From: Anagrus nilaparvatae
Taxonomy: Eukaryota > Arthropoda > Insecta > Hymenoptera > Mymaridae
Assembly (NCBI GenBank): GCA_022575985.1
Contig: JAKSXM010000007.1
Location: forward strand, 7,132,501-7,196,500
Direction of reading: 5' to 3'
Length of the DNA: 64,000 bases
The notes under the pieces: model-generated
Told to the model about the DNA's origin: nothing
The model's database searches: none
Seen by the model: only the letters and a program-made list of their open reading frames with translations
Program-made: the position numbers and the translations under genes
In this document: one piece after another, positions 47,122-57,568 of the stretch
Layout: each line of letters starts with the position of its first letter
How positions within the stretch are numbered: the stretch's first letter is position 1

Positions 47122-48496
47122 ATGGAAACAATAGAACCTCAAAATTTCAATTTAGAAAAAATTTTTAAACGTTTCAAAAAAAATCAGAGAAATGAAGCTG
47201 ATGCTCAAAACATATATTTTCATAAAAAAATTGTAAACCAAATTACAGACACTCAGTACAGGCTAAATAATGTATGTAAATACTTATCTATTAAGTATAA
47301 TTTTGTGTGTGTAGCGATGACCCAAGAACAAAATTCTTTTTATTTAAGCTGCGGAGCCTTAACCGATATGAAGCGGATATAAATGAATTTGTTGAAGAAA
47401 TAAGAAACAACGATGAATTTCGAGTTACAGATTTTATATTAAGTTATGCTAATTATTTTAAAGAAAATGAATTTTTAAAAAGGACAGTTGATAAAATTAG
47501 CGAACTTAAACGGTTCACAACTGCAAATTTAACTATTCATTTAGATGCGGTACAAAACTGTTTTGGAAACTTAATGTTAAATTCTCTAAAAAAAATATAA
47601 AATTATTATGTACAGCAAGAAAAAATTTAATTAAAGCTATAGAAACTATTACAGAATTAAAAGACCCCGACATGAAACAAATTTTTGTATCAAATTACTA
47701 TCTTCATAATTCCACTATCACAATGACTCATAAAAGTCTTCTATGTAATTTAAATAAAACCGGTGCTTGTGGTCGTTTTAGAGATCTAATTTATAATGAT
47801 TTGTGCTGGATTTTCGATATCATTTCTGATATTCGCGACATAAAATATGTTACAAATAGCCTGAATGAATTCAAAAACGGTATAATAAATAAAAATTTAC
47901 AAATTACAGTTTGTAAATTTTCAATAAATGGGGATAGATTGCCCACAGCTAAAGTTAAGTGGCATGCAGAGATCGCTGCCATTCAGTATTTATTAGAAAA
48001 AATAATTTTGAAAGAAATTGAAAAAAAAATTAATGATGAAAAAAGTCAGGAAGGCTTAGGGGCTTTGGATAAGGAAAAATTGAACGAGGCCAGAGAAAGG
48101 TTCTCATCCTCAGACTCCGTGTTAGAAAAAATTGTGATTTTTAACAAATTGCTGCTTATGATGAAAGATGAACGTTACTTTGCACACAATAAATTAATAT
48201 TTTTGAATAAACAGTATTTTATATGCATTAGCATAACATGCTGTATAAACTGTTTTTATTTTATAAAAATATTAAACGAGTTTATAAGTACCTATACTTT
48301 TTTCAAACTTGAATTCATAGTGCAAGGCACTCATGGGGTGGCTGCCAATAAAGGGGAAATTAATTTACCAGAAGAATACGAAAATTATATATCTTTTAAA
48401 AAGTTTGCTAAACATTACCTTGACTCAATAAATCCAACATTACGTTATCAAAGTCATAAGTGCCTACAAAATTGGAAGGTAACAAATAAAATTTAG
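47122..48496 (+). pseudogene. Deaminase-fold protein resembling OTT_1508-like deaminases, broken by two frameshifts
   Basis: Three consecutive reading frames on one strand make one protein-like sequence: 47122-47382, 47307-47600 and a frame open from about 47580 to 48496. The first break is near 47360 (between SCGALTD and EADINEFVEEI), the second in the A-run near 47590. In the last frame WHAEIAAIQYLL gives the zinc/catalytic HAE motif of the cytidine deaminase superfamily; about 80 residues later ITCCINC gives a CxxC zinc pair, followed by IVQGTHGVAANKGEINLPEEY, which fits the 'GTHG...LP' end seen in OTT_1508-type deaminases of Orientia, Wolbachia and fungi. The segment YFICISITCCINCFYF is altered from the usual ISK(L)CC. 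A possible splice donor at 48478 (AAG|GTAACA) and an acceptor at 50696 exist but are unproven. Transfer from an intracellular bacterium is plausible but not shown. Confidence 0.5.
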
Positions 48497-49313
48497 ATAC
48501 CAATTTTTTGGTTTTATTTTTATTTTTTTATAAAAATTATTATATCTATTATAGACCTGACGTGGAGCCCCGTTTCGTAGACAAATTTTATCCTTGATAG
48601 GTCGATGGAATTTTCCAACGGGTATTTATGTTTTTTGGGTCGCTGAACCCGAATATGATATCAGTTTTTACCGAAAATGGTCCAGTTGCCCGCAATAGGC
48701 AACTTTTGGTTAATTTTCGGAGATTTTTTTATTTTCGCAAGGGTTACTTATGTTTTTCGGGTCGCTGAGCCCGAATATATCGGTTTTTACCGAAAATGGT
48801 CCAGTTGCCCACAATAGGCAACTTTTGGTTAATTTTCGGAGATTTTTCTATTTTCGCAAAGGTTACTTATGTTTTTCGGGTCGCTGAACCCGAATATGAT
48901 ATCAGTTTTTACCGAAACTGGTCCAATGGCCCGCAATAGGCAACTTTTGGTTAATTTTCGGAGATTTTTTTATTTTCGCAAGGGTTACTTATGTTTTTCG
49001 GGTCGCTGAACACAAATATGATATCGGTTTTTACCTAAAATGGCCCAGTTACCCGCAATAGGTAACTTTTGGTTAATTTTCGGAGATTTTTTTATTTTCG
49101 CAAGGGTTACTTATGTTTTTCGGGTCGCTGAACACGAATATGATATCGGTTTTTACCGAAAATGGTACAGTTGCCCACAATAGGCAGCTTTAGATTAATA
49201 TTCGAGGATGTTTTTATTTACACGAGGGTTACTTATGTTTTTCGGGTTGCTAAACATGAATATTATATCGGTTTTTACCGAAAATGGTTCAGTTGCCCAA
49301 AATAGGAATTTCG

Positions 49314-49484
49314 AAAAATTAAATAAAAATTAAATAAATTAAATAATAAAAAACATTAAACATATTTAATATGTATTAACTATAATATTTTATTATTATT
49401 AACCGCCATGTGACGTACAATAATTATATAAATAATTAGATGCGCATTTCGGCATTTACATTGCCATCATCAGTAATATACTCA
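49314..49484 (-). mobile_element. 171-bp insertion flanked by a 10-bp direct repeat, carrying a hammerhead core
   Basis: AGGAATTTCG is present at 49304-49313 and again at 49485-49494, as for a target duplication made by a retroelement. In - orientation the insert starts with the ribozyme-like core and runs into an AT-rich tail. It interrupts one of the tandem units of the fold-back. Probably a non-autonomous relative or 5'-truncated end of a Penelope-like element. Confidence 0.6.
49424..49484 (-). ncRNA. Hammerhead ribozyme-like motif
   Basis: On the - strand: stem I strand ATTA (49474-49477), CTGATGA (49467-49473), stem II GGCA..TGCC with a 7-base loop, GAAA (49447-49450), a tiny stem III in ATGCGCAT, cleavage triplet ATC ending at 49439, then TAAT closing stem I. 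All core bases of the hammerhead consensus are present. One extra U lies between CTGATGA and stem II, a variation also seen in the related Penelope-element signature CTGAAGATGGC..GCCGAAACG. Self-cleavage is not shown. Confidence 0.6.
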
Positions 49485-50249
49485 AGGAATTTCGAGGTTT
49501 TTATTTTGCGGGTTTTTTAACATTTTCATCTGTTACTTATGTTTTTCGGGTCCCTGAACATGAATATAACATCAGTTTTTACTAAAAATAAGTGCCCACA
49601 GTAGGTAATTTTAGACTATTTTTTTTAGATTTTCTAAACATTTTCTATTATTATTTATGTTTTTTGGCTAGTTAAACTGGAAATCAATATCTCTTTTTAC
49701 CGAATGTGCGCTTAGACTTGTATTTAATAATTTAATAAGTTTTTCCTATACAACAAAGAAACAATAAAATAATTAGTAAATTGAAAATTAAAAATTAAAA
49801 CATAAGTAACCCTCGCGTAAATAAAAACATCCCCGAAAATTAACCTAAAGTTGCTTATTGTGGGCAACTGTACCATTTTCGGTAAAACCCGATATCATAT
49901 TCGTATTCAGCGACCCAAAAAACATAAGTAGCCCTTGCGAAAATAAAAAAATCTCCAAAAATTAACCAAAAGTTGCCTATTGCGGGCAACTGGACCATTT
50001 TCGGTAAAAACCAATATCATATTCGTGTTCAGCGATCCGAAAAACATAAGTAACCTTTGCGAAAATAAGAAAATTTCCGAAAATTAACCGAAAGTTGCCT
50101 ATTGCGGGCAACTGGACCATTTTCGGTAAAAACTGATACCATATTCGGGTTCAGCGACCCAAAAAACATAAATACACGTTAGAAAATTCCATCGACCTAT
50201 CAAGGATAAAATTTGTCTACGAAACGGGGCTCCACGTCAGGTCTATTAT

Positions 50250-51045
50250 GTATATTTAAATGTTTTTTTTTTTGTAAGTTAAAACAAAAATTGATTAAGG
50301 ATAAAATTTTTGTATTTTTTTTTTTTATAATAATACCAATTGAAAAAAAAAATAATTTCTTAAAATATATTTGAGTTACTTATTATAAAACATAAGCATT
50401 TATATTTATTTTTTCAGTTGAAAAATTTAAAAAAATATATTTCATCATTAACTAAAAAAAAAAATATTTATTTTTTTTTTTTTTTCAAATAAATAATTAA
50501 TTAATGTACTGATTATATGCAAAAAATAAATGAAATATCTATTTCTTTTTATGTTTATAATTTTTTATTTTGTATTTTTTTTTTATGTTATATCAACTCT
50601 TTTATTTGTATATGCTCATTTCTCATATTTAAAAAATAAAGTAAAAATAATTAATTAAAAAATAATAAAATAATATTCTATCATTACAGGTCCTGGTTTT
50701 CTACTTTCAAGTACATATTCTGCTTTCCCTTTCAAAAAATATATTAAAAAGGTACTTATTTTATACCTTAGATTTTTTAATTACGTGATATAATTATTTT
50801 ACTTTAATGTAGAGATAAGTAAGATATGGGTGTAACTATACAAACAATAAATTTTAACTTTTTCTTCAACTATAAATTTTTTTCATCTAAAAATGGTGCT
50901 GCATTTATATTTTATTAATCATTATTATATATATATTTATTTATTTCACATACATATAAGGAATTTTACTTTTTAATTTTTATGAGAAAAGTATATACAT
51001 AATCATTTGTGCTTACGATTAAGGAAGTTATTAGAACATTTCTAA
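50250..51045. other. AT-rich stretch, no gene; one exon-like block at 50697-50752
   Basis: The block GTCCTGGTTTTCTACTTTCA is preceded by ATTACAG and followed by AAG|GTACTT, so it has the look of an internal exon, but I can join it convincingly to nothing. The rest is low-complexity A/T. Confidence 0.3.
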
Positions 51046-52113
51046 AGAAAAAAAAGTTTTTCTAGACATATTTTATTTCTAGAAACTATTCTAGCAGATT
51101 TAGTTATTCAAGACATTGAAGAAACCGTTTTACGCGAATTTAGGAGAGACATTATATTATATACAAGATATGTAGATAATTCTCTCATCATTTTAAAAGA
51201 AAAAAAGTTTTTCGACATTTTAAATAAGTTTAACGAATATAATTCTAACATAAAATTTACCTACGAACTGGAGAATAATAACCAAATCAATTTCCTTGAT
51301 ATTTTGCTTGTAAAGAAAAATAATGGTCATTTAACAACTGATTTAAATAAAAAACCTACCTGTTCGGGCAGATACTTAAATTTTCTTTCAAATAACACAA
51401 CAGGTACAAAAATAGGGATCATTAAAAATTTGGTAGACAAAATATTTAAACTTTCAGATACTGAATACCACACAAAAAACATAGAAAATTTGAAAAATGA
51501 TCTAATTTTAAACAATTATCCTATAGAATTTATTAACAGACACGTTAACAAACATTATGCTAAATTAAATTCTATAACCTGTGATACTTCAAGTAATGAT
51601 AGTACAAACCAAAACGATTACAGAAATACTATAGTTTTACCTTTATTACCCAGAATTTCTGAAAAAATCAAAAATGTTCTCAAGCGCAAATGCAATTTAA
51701 ATACTGTATTTAGATGCCCCTTAAAAATGAATAAAATGTTAAAATCGGGTAAAGATAAACTAAAGAGGGACAACAACAAGGAAGTAATTTATAGAATAAA
51801 TTGTAATAATTGTCCCAAGAACTACGTCGGCCAAACTAAACGACTTTTGAAAACTAGAACGGGAGAACATCGCGACAATATTAAATTGAAACCTGATAAA
51901 CACGAAGTAATAACTAAACATATCCTTGAAAATAACAGAACGCGTGATTTTGATTGGGAAAACGTAGAAATATTACATACTGAATCAAACTTTTATAAGC
52001 GAGCCTTTGCTGAAATAGTATACATTAGGAAACAGGGTCCTAATGCTATAAATAGCAATAGCGACTGTAACAAGCTACCTAAAGGTTACAACGTGATTCT
52101 TAAATCAATTTAG
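51046..52113 (+). CDS. Penelope-like element, 5'-truncated: end of reverse transcriptase plus GIY-YIG endonuclease
   Basis: Frame open from 51046 with no ATG near its start. The first part reads ILADLVIQDIEETVLREFRR...YTRYVDNSLI, the end of the reverse transcriptase palm of Penelope-like elements; the catalytic YVDD is YVDN here. After a linker comes a cysteine-bearing GIY-YIG nuclease: VIYRINCNNCPKNYVGQTKR with LLKTRTGEHRDNIK, the expected Tyr, Tyr, Arg, His pattern. Penelope elements use this nuclease for target priming. The N-terminal two thirds of the enzyme are absent, the usual result of incomplete reverse transcription. The 3' part appears to continue to about 54250, split by the fold-back at 52610-54008. 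Confidence 0.85.
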   Translation, partial: RKKSFSRHILFLETILADLVIQDIEETVLREFRRDIILYTRYVDNSLIILKEKKFFDILNKFNEYNSNIKFTYELENNNQINFLDILLVKKNNGHLTTDLNKKPTCSGRYLNFLSNNTTGTKIGIIKNLVDKIFKLSDTEYHTKNIENLKNDLILNNYPIEFINRHVNKHYAKLNSITCDTSSNDSTNQNDYRNTIVLPLLPRISEKIKNVLKRKCNLNTVFRCPLKMNKMLKSGKDKLKRDNNKEVIYRINCNNCPKNYVGQTKRLLKTRTGEHRDNIKLKPDKHEVITKHILENNRTRDFDWENVEILHTESNFYKRAFAEIVYIRKQGPNAINSNSDCNKLPKGYNVILKSI

Positions 52114-52609
52114 TAAATAAATTTAACATATGTTTTTACAGGGATTTAAAATTTCATTTCTTCTTTCTTGTAATACACAATGTTTAAAAAAATTTTTTAA
52201 ATTAAAAAAATAAAAAAATAAATTAATATGAGTAATACCAAAAGTGTAATAAAATAAAATAAAAACTAATATAAAAATTATACCTAGTACTACTGTAACG
52301 GAAAAAATTTCTATTTTGTTTATATTATAGAATTTCTTAGCACTTGACTTTATATATATTTATTAACTCTTAACTTGTAATATGAAGCATATATAAATGA
52401 ATAAAAAAATTTTTTTTTTTTTTTTTTTTTTTTGTGTTTAAATCTAATATTTTTATAAATATAGACTTTTTATAGACTTAAAATTCGTTAGTAATATACC
52501 AAATGTCAAAATTAATTCAATTGTATTCATGGTGTTTGAAGTAGAACATCAAAATTTATACTGTTAACAAAAATTAAAAAAATTTTTGTTAAACAGTCAC
52601 CAAATATAA
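52114..52609 (+). other. 3' untranslated part of the Penelope-like element, AT-rich
   Basis: No gene; a long T-run near 52408-52433. It lies between the GIY-YIG frame and the inserted fold-back. Confidence 0.4.
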
Positions 52610-54008
52610 GGGTAGATTTAAATGAAGTGAGTGCGACTTACATGGTCGGGTCTTCAAAACTGCCCCAAAGTGTTTTTTCCTGAAAGTACTACCAAAAATA
52701 AGTAACCAGCCCAATTTTTAGCCTCCCAGAGCGAAATCTCGATTTTTGGCAGCCATTTTAGTGTTTTTGACTGTCGTAAAAAAAGTAAGAAAAATGAGTC
52801 ATAATTTTTTTTATTATTGCTATAAAAAACTCACATTAGCATGAAAAATTTTTTCCTCTTAGGTCCAGATAGAAAATTTCCCTGGCTATCCGATTCCGGG
52901 GTCAAAAATTTTTTTTGAGTTGCGCATGCGCGAGGAATCGCTAAGATAGGCTGTTTTTTTTCAAAAGTCGATTTCTCAAATGCCTATTAGTGAAAAATCT
53001 TGTAACCAGGCTTAAAATTTTCCTTAAACCTTATATTTTTTGGCAAAAAAAACATTTCGATGGGACACTGCTTTCTGGGAGCTCTAGATAAAAATATAGC
53101 AGCTTTCAAAACCTCATTTTTTACAAATTTCAAATTTCCCGCCAAGTCACGTGACCAATCAAAAATCTGACCAAAAATTTGGATTCCGCGGGAAATTTTA
53201 CATAAGGATATATCTTTTCATGTTTTTAAGAGCGTTTATGTTAAAGCAGCGAAATTTTAAATTGAAAGATTAAAATATCTCATTTATTAAGGAATTTTTT
53301 TATTTTTTAAATTATTCCAAATTATTCAAAATTATTCAGAAAATTCTTTATTATTTCACTGTTTTTCGCCGCTTTAACATAAACGCTCTTAAAAACATGA
53401 AAAGATATATCCTTATGTAAAATTTCCCGCGGAATCCAAATTTTTGGTCAGATTTTTGATTGGTCACGTGACTTGGCGGGAAATTCGAAATTTGTAAAAA
53501 ATGAGGTTTTGAAAGCTGCTATATTTTTATCTAGAGCTCCCAAAAAGCAGTGTCCCATCGAAATGTTTTTTTTGCCAAAAAATATAAGGTTTAAGGAAAA
53601 TTTTAAGCCTGGTTACAAGATTTTTCACTAATAGGCATTTGAGAAATCGACTTTTGAAAAAAAACAGCCTATCTTAGCGATTCCTCGCGCATGCGCAACT
53701 CAAAAAAAATTTTTGACCCCGGAATCGGATAGCCAGGGAAATTTCCTATCTGTACCTGAAAGGAAAAAATTTTTCATGCTAATGTGAGTTTTTTATAGCA
53801 ATAATAAAAAAAATTATGACTCATTTTTCTTACTTTTTTTACGACAGTCAAAAACACTAAAATGGCTGCCAAAAATCGAGATTTCGCTCTGGGAGGCTAA
53901 AAATTGGGCTGGTTACTTATTTTTGGTAGTACTTTCAGAAAAAAATACTTTGGGGCAGTTTTGAAGACCCGACCATGTAAGTCGCACTCACTTCATTTAA
54001 ATCTACCC
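52610..54008. repeat. Giant fold-back element (1.4 kb), near-perfect palindrome
   Basis: GGGTAGATTTAAATGAAGTG at the left end is complementary to the right end at 53989-54008; the arms match almost base for base to a turn near 53310. ATAA on both sides is a possible target duplication. It shares TCGGGTCTTCAAA, AAATTTCCCGC.GGAATCC and AAAACTCA.ATTA with the element at 3890-6390, so both are one family with different cores. Confidence 0.9.
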
Positions 54009-54119
54009 ATAACTCAGTAATTTTTTTTTAAAAATTACTTAATAGGTAAACTTTTTCTACTTTTATTCATTTAAAAAATATGTATTAATAATTTCAAAAA
54101 TATTTAATTAATGTAATAC

Positions 54120-54260
54120 TAATTTAATTATAATATGTGTACAGAATCCCTTGAAAAGGAGTCTTATAAAGACTCGAAACGTTGGGAAAAATATTTATAA
54201 TAAACATCTTTGCTCTGGAAAAGTCGATTTCTCATTTATTCAACTATTAAATCCATACCA
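54120..54260 (+). ncRNA. Degenerate hammerhead-like 3' end of the Penelope-like element
   Basis: TTGAAAAGGAGTC, a 6-base loop, GACTCGAAACGTTGGG: a perfect 5-bp stem II (GAGTC/GACTC) followed by GAAACG, the arrangement found at ends of Penelope-like elements. The upstream CTGATGA part is altered to TTGAAAAG, so activity is unlikely. Its distance to the GIY-YIG frame becomes about 650 bases if the inserted fold-back is ignored. Confidence 0.45.
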
Positions 54261-55714
54261 GACGTAAAAGAATCAACAATTTAATGAAAATATTTAATAT
54301 TTATTGGGTTTTTAATTTATGCTTAACAATCAATTGTAAAATCATTATTGGTAATGATTGATACTTATGGGTCTTATTAACTTTGGTCATTACAGTGTAT
54401 ATTTATATGAACGAATTGATTACGCAGTCTAAAAATGACGAATGTAGAATTCAGTTTTGTTATGCTAATTATTTTTGTTCATCAGATTAAGAAATGATTA
54501 AAATATTTTACATGATAATTTATATTCTGCGTCTGAATTTATGGTAACTTTGACGTACTGTGAACTAATCTTGGAACTAATGACATTTTTTCTAATAAAT
54601 ATATTAAAAGTAGTGTTTTAAATTTTTTGAAGTAAATAGTATATTTACAGCTCTTCTCCAGAAAAGTAAAGAATGGCCTAATCGAGACGAAGCTGAAGAT
54701 ATAAACGTGAGCTTTTTGGGCTTTTAACCCTTATTGTTATTTTATTACCAACGCTTTTAATTTTAGAAATTTGTCATATTTCTGTTTTCATTAGTATTTA
54801 AAGTGATTCTGAGCATACTGCAAATACTCCAGATAAAAGGTGTTTTGGAAGTGAGCAAAAAATATATTCCCTTGTAGATACGTGGCTAAAAAATTCTTTC
54901 CAAAAATTTCACGCTCTTTCAGAATCTGACATTAGCTTTCACCTTCAACCCTTAAATATACCCTAATAACGGGCACGAAAGGGGTAGGTCAGGAATTATT
55001 AGGAAATGCTTAGAAAAATCAATGAAAAAAGTATCAAATTTTATTGAAAAATGTTTGAACATATTATTTTTTCTGTAAATTTAAGTAAACTTTGTATGCA
55101 TTGATGTTTGATTCATTTTGGTCCTATTTGCAACCCTTAAAAGGTGCTTAGGGGTAGTCAAAAAAAAAATTAAAATAAAACTTATTTTTTATGAACAACA
55201 TTATACATTTTTTATTCTTGATTAAAATTTTAAAGACTTTTGTGTGATGGCAGTAAACTTAATTTTTTAAAACTTATCTGCATAAATTTTTACATTTATT
55301 ATTAGTAATACAACAAATTTTGATAACAGAATAAAAGTTATAAGGTAACCTGATAAAACAAAAATACACCTTATTTGATCTGCAAAAATATATTTTAATT
55401 TCTCATAGTGTGATTTTGAATTTTGGAAAATCTTGCTAATGTTTATCAGTTTTATAATATTTATTAGGTAATAAGTGTCGATTAATAACATTCTGCATAA
55501 TTCACAGCATCAATAAACATTTATTTTTCTGATTCAACAGATTTAGTGATTGAATAATTTCCACTTAACAAATAATTTACAAGTTTCGATTCATTGTTTC
55601 ACTGACAGGAATTTCATTTAATTCTTCTAAATTACAAATTTTTATGATAAAACGTAACAAAATTTGCTAAAATAGTTATGAAAACATACATAACTTGTAT
55701 TGTTTATAATATTA
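54261..55714. other. Gene-free stretch with one exon-like block
   Basis: At 54650-54702 a block reading LLQKSKEWPNRDEAEDIN in one frame is preceded by TTTACAG and followed by GTGAGC; it may be an exon, but no partner exons were found. A 74-residue hydrophobic - strand frame (55267-55491) has one membrane-like segment and no family match. Confidence 0.3.
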
Positions 55715-57568
55715 TCAAACAAAAATTTCCTGTTTTTTTGGTTGAACACGTATTTTACGAATTCGCAGTTTTCTAGGGGTTTTACGTTTCACCTTCATTT
55801 TTAAAAAATTATAAAACTTTATTACTCTTAATTTTAAAGGTAAATAGTAAAAGCAAATGTATTCAAAAAGAAGTAAAATCAAAGAAGCAATTATTTCTAT
55901 TATGATTAAAGAAAATAAAATTAGAGGCAAAGTGTTATCTTCATCGTCCAATTTTGGAATTTCTGTTCTCTTACTAATTTTATTAGCATGATCATAATCA
56001 GATCTCCATTTCACATCCAAGCCTGCTTCTGATATTTTGGTATGAATATTGAGATATTTATTCCTGAATTGAGAGTTATCTGGAAACATAAGACCATAGT
56101 ATGATTGATACAAAATTAAATCGCTCATTATGTACAAAGTTCCATTCAAAGTATTATTATTTCTTTCAAGCAAGTTTTCGGCATCATCATCATTTAAAAT
56201 AACAATTTTATCTTTAGAATAACTTTCATTATTTTGCTTTAATCTAGAAATTTCAGTAATGTTTCTGATAATTCCTTCTGTATATGATTTTAAAAGGTTC
56301 AGTATTGTTGAGCCATAAGGACTTATTACAGTAAAATTATTTTTAATTATATCTTCGTATGATTCAATAGCTGGTATTGCTTTATTTTCATATTTTAAGG
56401 TTGTAACGTCAGAAATAAGATCAGATATGAAAAATAATGAAACAGCAAATAAAGTCAAGAACATAATTTTTGTTCTTATACAATGACAAAGATTAATTTT
56501 AACATAAACTCCCAGAATCAAATTGTAAATATTAAATATCGACCAATCATTTTTATTTAATTTGAAAATACAAGCAAAAATTAAGAATAATATTATTACT
56601 CCAGCCAATGATACAACAGAACTCAAAATTTCGTGGGAAAAATTTAAATTTTTTTCTAGAGTAACGGGCACCAAAAGAATAGTTTTATATGGCTTTATAG
56701 GAATAATATTTAAGACATTAAATCCCAAATAATATTTTATTTTACTCAAGAGAAGATCCAGTGAATTTGTACTAACTATTTCATTTGCTGGTAGGTTACT
56801 TGGTATTGGTTGGAACAGTGAAGTAATATTAAGAGAAGTGGTGAAAAATTTCTGAGTTTCAAGCAAATGAATTAGCAAGTAGCCATCAATTCCGTAATTG
56901 ATAGTATAGTTTTTATAATAATTTGGCCAATATTCGTTTTCCACTCCAACTTTCATTTTGTATCCATTGATTTCTTTAAAAGTATCAGGAAAAATTACTG
57001 AACGATTATTAAGAGCTTCCATAATACGAATTCGAGTAAAAGGATTGTAGCGTATAATTGATTGACTTTCAAAAGAGCAATATAACATAGTAAAGTCATA
57101 AAAATTAGTACTATTTGTAAATTTAAAGATAAAACTCACAATTTCAATTGATAATTTTTTTTGATTAATTACCAGAAAAATTTTAGTTTGTGTTAAATAA
57201 AATAAAGACTGCCATATAAACTCCATAGCTACCATGAATTTTCGCTTTAATTTAGATAAATTACTTTCATTTAAAACAATAACATGCAATGGTGCACTAG
57301 TATTGCGATTATATTGAATGTCGCTATTCCATTTTGATATTTTAGGATGATTGTTTAGATCAATACTAGTTGTGGGAACGTGATTTATTAAATATTTTAA
57401 AATGTGACTGTTATTTTTATCATTTAGACTCTTGTTTTTGTAATCTGAATATAAGGTCACTCTATTTGGTTGAATTTCCTTGAAAACTTGGTGTAAAATT
57501 TTTTCAACTGCAAATGATTTCACCAGGTTCAAAAGTGCCAAAAAACAAGCCAAACGCAAAATCTTCAT
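55715..57568 (-). CDS. Divergent ionotropic receptor-like membrane protein (617 aa), intronless
   Basis: Layout of a divergent insect ionotropic receptor, a chemosensory ligand-gated cation channel: hydrophobic signal peptide (1-20), an extracellular region with many N-glycosylation sequons, an S1-like lobe beginning NGYKMKVGVENEYWP (201-215), three membrane segments at about 315-335, 366-386 and 547-575, an extracellular S2-like region between the last two (400-540), and a short, very basic cytoplasmic tail (RKTPRKLRIRK). A pore-loop region (341-365) is present but poorly conserved. The start is supported by the signal peptide. No introns, as in several lineage-specific divergent IR clades. 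No conserved glutamate-binding Arg/Asp residues could be assigned, so the ligand is not glutamate-like by motif. An unrelated glutamate-receptor-like membrane protein is the alternative. Confidence 0.65.
   Translation of the reverse strand: MKILRLACFLALLNLVKSFAVEKILHQVFKEIQPNRVTLYSDYKNKSLNDKNNSHILKYLINHVPTTSIDLNNHPKISKWNSDIQYNRNTSAPLHVIVLNESNLSKLKRKFMVAMEFIWQSLFYLTQTKIFLVINQKKLSIEIVSFIFKFTNSTNFYDFTMLYCSFESQSIIRYNPFTRIRIMEALNNRSVIFPDTFKEINGYKMKVGVENEYWPNYYKNYTINYGIDGYLLIHLLETQKFFTTSLNITSLFQPIPSNLPANEIVSTNSLDLLLSKIKYYLGFNVLNIIPIKPYKTILLVPVTLEKNLNFSHEILSSVVSLAGVIILFLIFACIFKLNKNDWSIFNIYNLILGVYVKINLCHCIRTKIMFLTLFAVSLFFISDLISDVTTLKYENKAIPAIESYEDIIKNNFTVISPYGSTILNLLKSYTEGIIRNITEISRLKQNNESYSKDKIVILNDDDAENLLERNNNTLNGTLYIMSDLILYQSYYGLMFPDNSQFRNKYLNIHTKISEAGLDVKWRSDYDHANKISKRTEIPKLDDEDNTLPLILFSLIIIEIIASLILLLFEYICFYYLPLKLRVIKFYNFLKMKVKRKTPRKLRIRKIRVQPKKQEIFV

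Larger units (their letters stand above)
48553..50244. repeat. Giant fold-back element (1.7 kb) with ~125-bp tandem units
   Basis: AGACCTGACGTGGAGCCCCG at the left end is matched by CGGGGCTCCACGTCAGGTCT at the right end; ATTAT flanks both ends (48548-48552 and 50245-50249), a likely 5-bp target duplication. The left arm has about six head-to-tail units of about 125 bp (GGTTACTTATGTTTTTCGGG, ACCGAAAATGGTCCAGTTGCCC), the right arm three inverted ones. The middle holds diverged units and a 171-bp insertion (49314-49484). Confidence 0.9.

Noticed and set aside
47122..48496. Introns as an explanation of the three frames
   Set aside because: There is no room for an intron at the switch near 47360 and no GT/AG pair at the A-run near 47590, so frameshifts fit better.
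54650..54702. Exon-like block reading LLQKSKEWPNRDEAEDIN
   Set aside because: Good splice-site look on both sides, but no neighbouring exons and no recognised family.
55267..55491. Hydrophobic 74-residue - strand frame next to the receptor gene
   Set aside because: One membrane-like segment only, no similarity to the third segment of ionotropic receptors; kept out as a gene.
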